DNA of 64,000 bases from Methyloceanibacter methanicus. Lineage in GTDB: Bacteria; Pseudomonadota; Alphaproteobacteria; Rhizobiales; Methyloligellaceae. Position numbers and translations under genes: made by a program. Below are positions 59,943 through 64,000 of this stretch, piece after piece (the first letter of the stretch is position 1; every line of letters begins with the position of its first letter). The DNA lies in assembly GCF_001723285.1 (NCBI RefSeq), contig NZ_LPWG01000010.1, positions 124,001 through 188,000 on the forward strand, in the 5' to 3' direction. The notes below the pieces were generated by a model. It did no database searches and had not been told where the DNA came from. It saw nothing but the letters and a program-made list of their open reading frames with translations.

Positions 59943-60921
59943 GTTCATCCAGTTCGCAGCCATCGCGCTGGCCGCGCTCGCCGTCGGCGGCGTGGTCTAC
60001 GTGTTCGTCATGCCGTATTTCAGCGGTGAGCGGAAAGTGGGCAAGCGGGTCGAGGTCACGGCGCAAGGCCAGGCCGCCGGGCGGCAGCGGACCAACGTGC
60101 CGCAGCAGTTGCAAACGCGGCGCCGGCAGGTGCAGGACACGCTCAAGGAGATCGAGGCCAAGCAGAAGAAAGTGAAGCGCGTCTCGCTCCGGACCAAGCT
60201 CATGCAGGCGGGCCTGAACGTGAAGCCGCAGACCTATTACATGTTCTGCGTCGCCATGGGCCTCCTTGGCGGGTTCATATTTCTCGTATCGGGTCTGTCG
60301 CCGTTTATGTCCTTGCTTGGCATGATCGTTTGCGGGATCGGCCTGCCGCGCTGGCTCCTGGCGCGCCGCATTCGGGGCCGCCAGGCGAAGTTCCTGAAGG
60401 AGTTCGCCAACGCCATCGACATTATCGTTCGCGGCATTCGGTCTGGTCTGCCGCTTGGCGATTGTCTGGAGATCATCGCCAGCGAGTGTCCGGAGCCCGT
60501 GCGCAGCGAGTTTGTAGAACTCGTCGAACAGCAACGGATCGGCATTCCGCTCCCCAGGGCCTTCGAGCGCCTGTTCGAGCGCGTCCCGCTGCAAGAGGTG
60601 AGCTTCTTCTCGATCGTGATCGCGATCCAGTCGCAGACCGGCGGCAATCTCGCCGAGGCTCTGTCGAACCTGTCGGGCGTCTTGCGCGATCGCTACAAGA
60701 TGCAGGCCAAGGTGAAAGCGCTCAGCGCGGAGGCCAAGGCCTCGGCCATGATCATTGGCGCCCTCCCTCCGGTCGTGATGACGGCGGTGTATCTCATTTC
60801 GCCGGACTACATCACGCTGCTTTGGACCGAGAAGATTGGGCAGTTCATGCTCATGGGCGCCGGCGTTTGGATGCTGATCGGCGTGCTCGTCATGCGCAAG
60901 ATGATCAACTTCGAGATCTAA
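59929..60921 (+). CDS. tadB: Tad inner-membrane platform protein TadB
   Basis: 330 residues; GspF-type membrane protein. Seen: an N-terminal membrane segment (FIQFAAIALAALAVGGVVYV), a cytoplasmic T2SSF domain (FANAIDIIVRGIRSGLPLGD, GNLAEALSNLSGVLRDRYKM) and C-terminal membrane segments. The start is TTG 59929 inside the cpaF coding end, preceded by AGAGAAG; a longer ORF start would be in unconserved sequence. Overlap implies translational coupling. Confidence 0.9.
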   Translation: MLPPEFIQFAAIALAALAVGGVVYVFVMPYFSGERKVGKRVEVTAQGQAAGRQRTNVPQQLQTRRRQVQDTLKEIEAKQKKVKRVSLRTKLMQAGLNVKPQTYYMFCVAMGLLGGFIFLVSGLSPFMSLLGMIVCGIGLPRWLLARRIRGRQAKFLKEFANAIDIIVRGIRSGLPLGDCLEIIASECPEPVRSEFVELVEQQRIGIPLPRAFERLFERVPLQEVSFFSIVIAIQSQTGGNLAEALSNLSGVLRDRYKMQAKVKALSAEAKASAMIIGALPPVVMTAVYLISPDYITLLWTEKIGQFMLMGAGVWMLIGVLVMRKMINFEI

Positions 60922-60935
60922 CGGACCGGTGACCC

Positions 60936-61916
60936 ATGCAGACCCTCATTAACACCGTGACCGATCCGGGAACCGTGGTGGTGATCCTCACCGCCATCGC
61001 CGCCTTTGCCACGGTCGCCTCTCTGATTATGCCCTACTTCGCCGCGGACCGGTTCGACGCCCGCATGAAATATGTCTCCAGCGAGCGCGACAGGCTGCGG
61101 GCCGAGCGCGTGGCGGCGATGGCCGACGAGCAACGGCACGCGAGACTGCGCAAGGAGCCGAAGAGCTTCATGAAGCAGGTCGTGGAGAACCTCAAACTCA
61201 GCAAGGCGCTCGAGACGGACACGACGCGCGACCGGCTGAAGATGGCGGGCTTTCGCGGCCAGGCGCCGGTCGTTGCGTTCCTCTTCTTCCGGGCCGCCCT
61301 GCCGTTCGCGGGCTTCGCGGTCGCATTTGTGTACCTGTTCTTCGTGAACGGCTTCGGCCTGCCGCCCATCGCCAAGATCGGTGTCTCGATCGGCGGCGCC
61401 TATCTGGGTTTCTATTTTCCCGACATCTTCATCTCGAACCTGATTCAGCGGCGCCAGAAGTCCATCCGGTCCGTGTTCCCCGACTCGCTGGATCTGCTGC
61501 TCATCTGCGTGCAGGCCGGCATGTCCGTGGAAGCCGCCATGAACAAGGTTGCAGGCGAGATCGGCACGCGCTCAATCGAGCTCGCCGAAGAATTCAGCCT
61601 CACCACGGCGGAACTGTCCTACCTGCCGGAGCGGCGGCTCGCTTATGAGAACCTCGGCAAACGCACCGGACTGCCTGCCGTGAGGGCCGTCGGCACCAGC
61701 CTCATTCAGGCGGAGCGTTACGGAACCGCCGTGAGCGAGGCCTTGCGCGTTCTCGCCCAGGAGAGCCGCGACATGCGCATGTCGGAAGCGGAGAAGAAGG
61801 CCGCGGCTCTGCCGCCGATGTTGACCGTTCCCATGATCGTCTTCTTTCTTCCGGTCCTGTTCGTGGTCATTCTGGGCCCGGCGGGAATTCAGGTGGCGCA
61901 GAACTTCGGCGGCTAA
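60936..61916 (+). CDS. tadC: Tad inner-membrane platform protein TadC
   Basis: 326 residues; partner of TadB in the pilus platform. Contains membrane segments at about 8-30, 110-150 and 295-320, and a T2SSF domain (FPDSLDLLLICVQAGMSVEA, AVGTSLIQAERYGTAVSEAL). Start 14 bases after tadB. The run ends before a hairpin. Confidence 0.94.
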   Translation: MQTLINTVTDPGTVVVILTAIAAFATVASLIMPYFAADRFDARMKYVSSERDRLRAERVAAMADEQRHARLRKEPKSFMKQVVENLKLSKALETDTTRDRLKMAGFRGQAPVVAFLFFRAALPFAGFAVAFVYLFFVNGFGLPPIAKIGVSIGGAYLGFYFPDIFISNLIQRRQKSIRSVFPDSLDLLLICVQAGMSVEAAMNKVAGEIGTRSIELAEEFSLTTAELSYLPERRLAYENLGKRTGLPAVRAVGTSLIQAERYGTAVSEALRVLAQESRDMRMSEAEKKAAALPPMLTVPMIVFFLPVLFVVILGPAGIQVAQNFGG

Positions 61917-62012
61917 TCGCAACGCTGGGCGCGCGATGTCGGCGCGGCGCAGCGTTCCGGCGGGAAGCGCCGACGCCAACGTGCCGACACCAATAAGGGC
62001 GGCACCAACAAG

Positions 62013-62048
62013 AAAGGCGCTCCGGAGAGCGCCTCCCTCGTTCCCCCA
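62013..62048. terminator. Hairpin between convergent tadC and tadD
   Basis: Stem GGCGCTC (62016-62022) / GAGCGCC (62027-62033) with CGGA loop, followed by TCCCTCGTTCC. The T-run is poor, but the location between convergent genes supports a terminator. Confidence 0.55.
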
Positions 62049-62082
62049 TAAGGCTGTGCGGACGTCTTACCGCGCGGATGTC

Positions 62083-63118
62083 TTAACGCGCGGATGTCTT
62101 GGCAAAGGTCGACGTGCCGGGCGAGGTGCCGGGTGTCGCCGCCTGGGCAACCTTGGGCGGGGCCGAAATGACTTCGTCCACGGGCTTGACCATCTGGACC
62201 ACGGGAGCCGGGGCCGCTTGTGGCTGGCTCGCGGCGAAAGTGGCCGGCTGGCTTGGGACGCTCGGTCCGAAGGGCGACCAGCTCTCGTCGCCTTGCTCGG
62301 ACGTGTCGGGCTCCGACGCGGCGACCGCGGTTGGCTTGGTGAGCATGTTCTTCAAATAGGCCATGCTCTTCTTAGCCTGGCTCTCGCCCACGTCCACGGC
62401 GGCGACGTCCCGGGCTCGTTGTATTTGCCCTGGACCCCAAGCACGAGGGCCAGATTCTGGCGCAGGCGCTTGTCGTCGTGGCCTTCCTTGGCGGCTTTGC
62501 GAAGAAGGGTTTCGGCCTTCCTGGCTTTGCCGTCGAGCGCGTAAGAGAGCGCGAGATTGTTGATCACCGACGCGGAGTCCGGCTTCTTGCGCAGGGCCGC
62601 CTGGTAGTATTTCTGGGCCTTGGCGTGATCGCCGGTCTTGGCCGCGAGCGTGCCTTGGGCCGACAGGGTCTTCCAATCTTGGACGCCCTTGTCCTCGGCG
62701 GTCTTGAGCGCCTTCTGGGCAACGCCGACCTGACCGGTCTCGAGGGCGACCTTGCCGATCTCGGCGGCCAGCTCGGCGTTGTCCGGATTGGCAGCGTAAG
62801 CGGTCTGCAGGACCTCGACGCCCGCGTCTTGTTGCCCAAGGCACGGAGAGACGCCGCGTAGCCAAGCGCGTTGCGCGGGTCGGTCGTATCCTTGTTGTAG
62901 GCGGCGCCCCATTTCGTTGTGGCCTCGAAGGCCTCCGCAGCGCTCATCTGCACTTCAGGCGGCTTGCGCTTGAAGATGCCAAAACCGCTGCTGGCAATGC
63001 CGCCGCCGCCTCCAATGCCGCTGCCGACATGACCGCATCCGCCAAGAAGCGCAGCCGCGGCGGTTGTCGCCAGAAGCGCTAGCGCCATTGAACGTCGCGG
63101 AGAGTGGAGGCGTGCCAT
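62083..63118 (-). CDS. tadD: TadD-like TPR lipoprotein, with two frameshifts
   Basis: After repair 345 residues: lipoprotein signal (LALLATTAAAALLGGC, lipobox LGGC), then TPR repeats (TAYAANPDNAELAAEIGKVA, KYYQAALRKKPDSASVINNL, RQNLALVLGVQGKYNEARDV) and a Pro/Ala-rich C-terminus. TadD is the pilotin-like lipoprotein of the Tad system. One base is missing near 62834 and one near 62415; the total is divisible by three only with both added. Its position at the end of the Tad locus, facing tadC, supports the call. Confidence 0.85.
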
Positions 63119-63244
63119 CGTCGATTTTGTCCCCAACGGGCGACGGAGGACGCGCCCGGTGTTCTTGGCATGGTTCGTTAAGTGTCATGATGTGGGACAG
63201 GCGTATAAAAAGTCTTAACCATAAGACGGGGCCGGGCAGCCCAC

Positions 63245-63340
63245 GGAGCCGCGGTCCCAAGGAGCCGCGGGCCCAAGGAGCCGCGGGCCCTAGGAGCCAC
63301 GGGCCCAAGGAGCCGCAGACGGAAGGAAACACAGACGGAA
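63245..63340. repeat. Tandem 16-bp minisatellite, six units
   Basis: Units start with GGAGCC and run GGAGCCGCGGGCCCAA with variation: 63245, 63261, 63277, 63293, 63309 and a degenerate sixth at 63325. It occupies the gap between tadD and the GST gene (63119-63413), which otherwise shows no gene. Both strands read as long open frames only because the repeat lacks stops. Confidence 0.8.
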
Positions 63341-63413
63341 GGGACGGACTGGCCCCCGGACGGCGCCGCATGCCCCATGCGGGGTGCTCGCGGAAAAATC
63401 CTGAGGACGGCGT

Positions 63414-64000
63414 CTAGACCAGCGCGCGCTCGGCCATCTCGGCCTCGGCGCCGGCGAGCCACGCGGCCATGTCGGGCATGGCATAGATCGCCTCCACATA
63501 GGCGGCCGCGGTGCCGTCGTCCCCGAACGCGGCGAGGGGCACGCCATAGGTGCGGAAGCGGGTGGCGACGGGGGCATACATGGCGTCCGCGTTGGTGAAG
63601 GCGCCAAACAGAAGCGGGCCGCCTTGACCGAACCGCGCGCGCGTGTCTTTCCAGACCGCGACGACGCGCTGGATGTTGAGGGCGAGGGTCTCGCTGACCT
63701 CGGGCATCGGAAAGCGCGAAACGAGATCCATGGGCATGTCGTTGCGCAAGGCCTGGAAGCTCGAATGCATCTCGGCGGAGATGCTGCGCGCGGCAGCGCG
63801 CGCGGCCGTATCCTCGGGCCAGAGCCCGGCGTCCGGGAACTGCTCGGCGAGATACTCGACGATGGCGAGGCTGTCGTAGATCACCCCGAAATCGGTCTTG
63901 AGGGCCGGGACCTTGCCGGACGGCGAATGCTTGAAGATCTCGGCCTTGGTCTCGGGAAGTCTGAGGCGGATGCGCTCCTCCTCGAACGGCGCGCCGCACG
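63414..64000 (-). CDS. Glutathione S-transferase family protein, 5' end outside window
   Basis: The gene runs off the right edge; 194 visible residues. The N-terminal thioredoxin-like domain shows HSPSGKVPALKTDFGVIYDS then LAIVEYLAEQF, with the cis-Pro in KVPAL; the C-terminal helical domain follows to a TAG stop. Detoxification or maleylacetoacetate-isomerase-like functions cannot be told apart. A longer open frame on the same strand in another register is a shadow. Confidence 0.88.
   Translation of the reverse strand, partial: CGAPFEEERIRLRLPETKAEIFKHSPSGKVPALKTDFGVIYDSLAIVEYLAEQFPDAGLWPEDTAARAAARSISAEMHSSFQALRNDMPMDLVSRFPMPEVSETLALNIQRVVAVWKDTRARFGQGGPLLFGAFTNADAMYAPVATRFRTYGVPLAAFGDDGTAAAYVEAIYAMPDMAAWLAGAEAEMAERALV

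Noticed and set aside
63178-63999. Long minus-strand frame over the GST gene and the minisatellite
   Set aside because: The GST frame in another register carries the conserved motifs; this one is an Arg-rich shadow.
1-64000. CRISPR arrays, insertion sequences, prophage, tRNA or rRNA genes
   Set aside because: None seen: no regular spaced repeats, no transposase or integrase, no tRNA-like cloverleaf recognised; an automated tRNA scan would be the final check.

Overview
The window is a 64 kb, GC-rich, gene-dense stretch of an alphaproteobacterial chromosome. The Irr-type Fur regulator next to fabA-fabB-fabI, the rimP-nusA-ylxR-infB-rbfA-truB-rpsO-pnp order, the HTH-metK-trmB block, the phoH-ybeY-corC-lnt chain and a CpaA-F Tad pilus locus all point to the order Hyphomicrobiales. 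The exact genus cannot be fixed from the sequence; a marine or methylotrophic relative such as Methyloligellaceae is only a guess. No tRNA, rRNA, insertion sequence, prophage or CRISPR array is visible.

Layout. 1-6.7 kb: 3' end of ubiB, coaBC, dut, a MoeB/ThiF-type E1 enzyme, a flavin monooxygenase, a D-2-hydroxyacid dehydrogenase and a secreted SH3 protein. 6.7-10.4 kb: irr divergent from fabA-fabB-fabI plus a 70-residue cysteine-containing protein, closed by a strong two-way terminator. 10.5-20.4 kb (minus): the translation/RNA operon rimP to pnp. 20.5-29 kb (minus): trmB, metK, an XRE regulator, lnt, corC, ybeY, phoH, miaB. 29-37.5 kb (minus): pbpC with a giant alpha-2-macroglobulin, and a LysR regulator. 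37.7-44.7 kb (plus): a metal-type periplasmic module, imelysin / [cobalamin riboswitch] / OprB-like porin / di-haem c-type DUF1111 protein / second imelysin / Tat-exported DUF1513 protein. 45-49.4 kb: an AsmA-like protein, an IalB-like protein and rimO. 49.4-63.1 kb: a complete-looking Tad/Flp pilus machine (two TadE-like, TadG, a lone secretin N-domain protein, CpaA-F, TadB, TadC, TadD), without a recognisable Flp pilin gene. The window ends in a partial glutathione S-transferase.

The most interesting element is the B12 riboswitch at about 39.23-39.42 kb. It sits directly before the porin/di-haem/imelysin/DUF1513 operon, a gene set normally discussed as iron-related. A ribosome-site-sequestering hairpin follows it, so the operon is predicted to be shut off by cobalamin, which suggests a cobalt, cobalamin or B12-linked metal acquisition role.

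A second window-wide signal is the number of single-base indels that break otherwise well-conserved proteins (coaBC, phoH, alpha-2-macroglobulin, LysR, imelysin 1, porin, asmA, tadG, tadD). In every case restoring one or two bases gives an intact family member, so I read most of them as sequencing or assembly errors rather than gene decay. Coordinates for those genes span the reconstructed gene.
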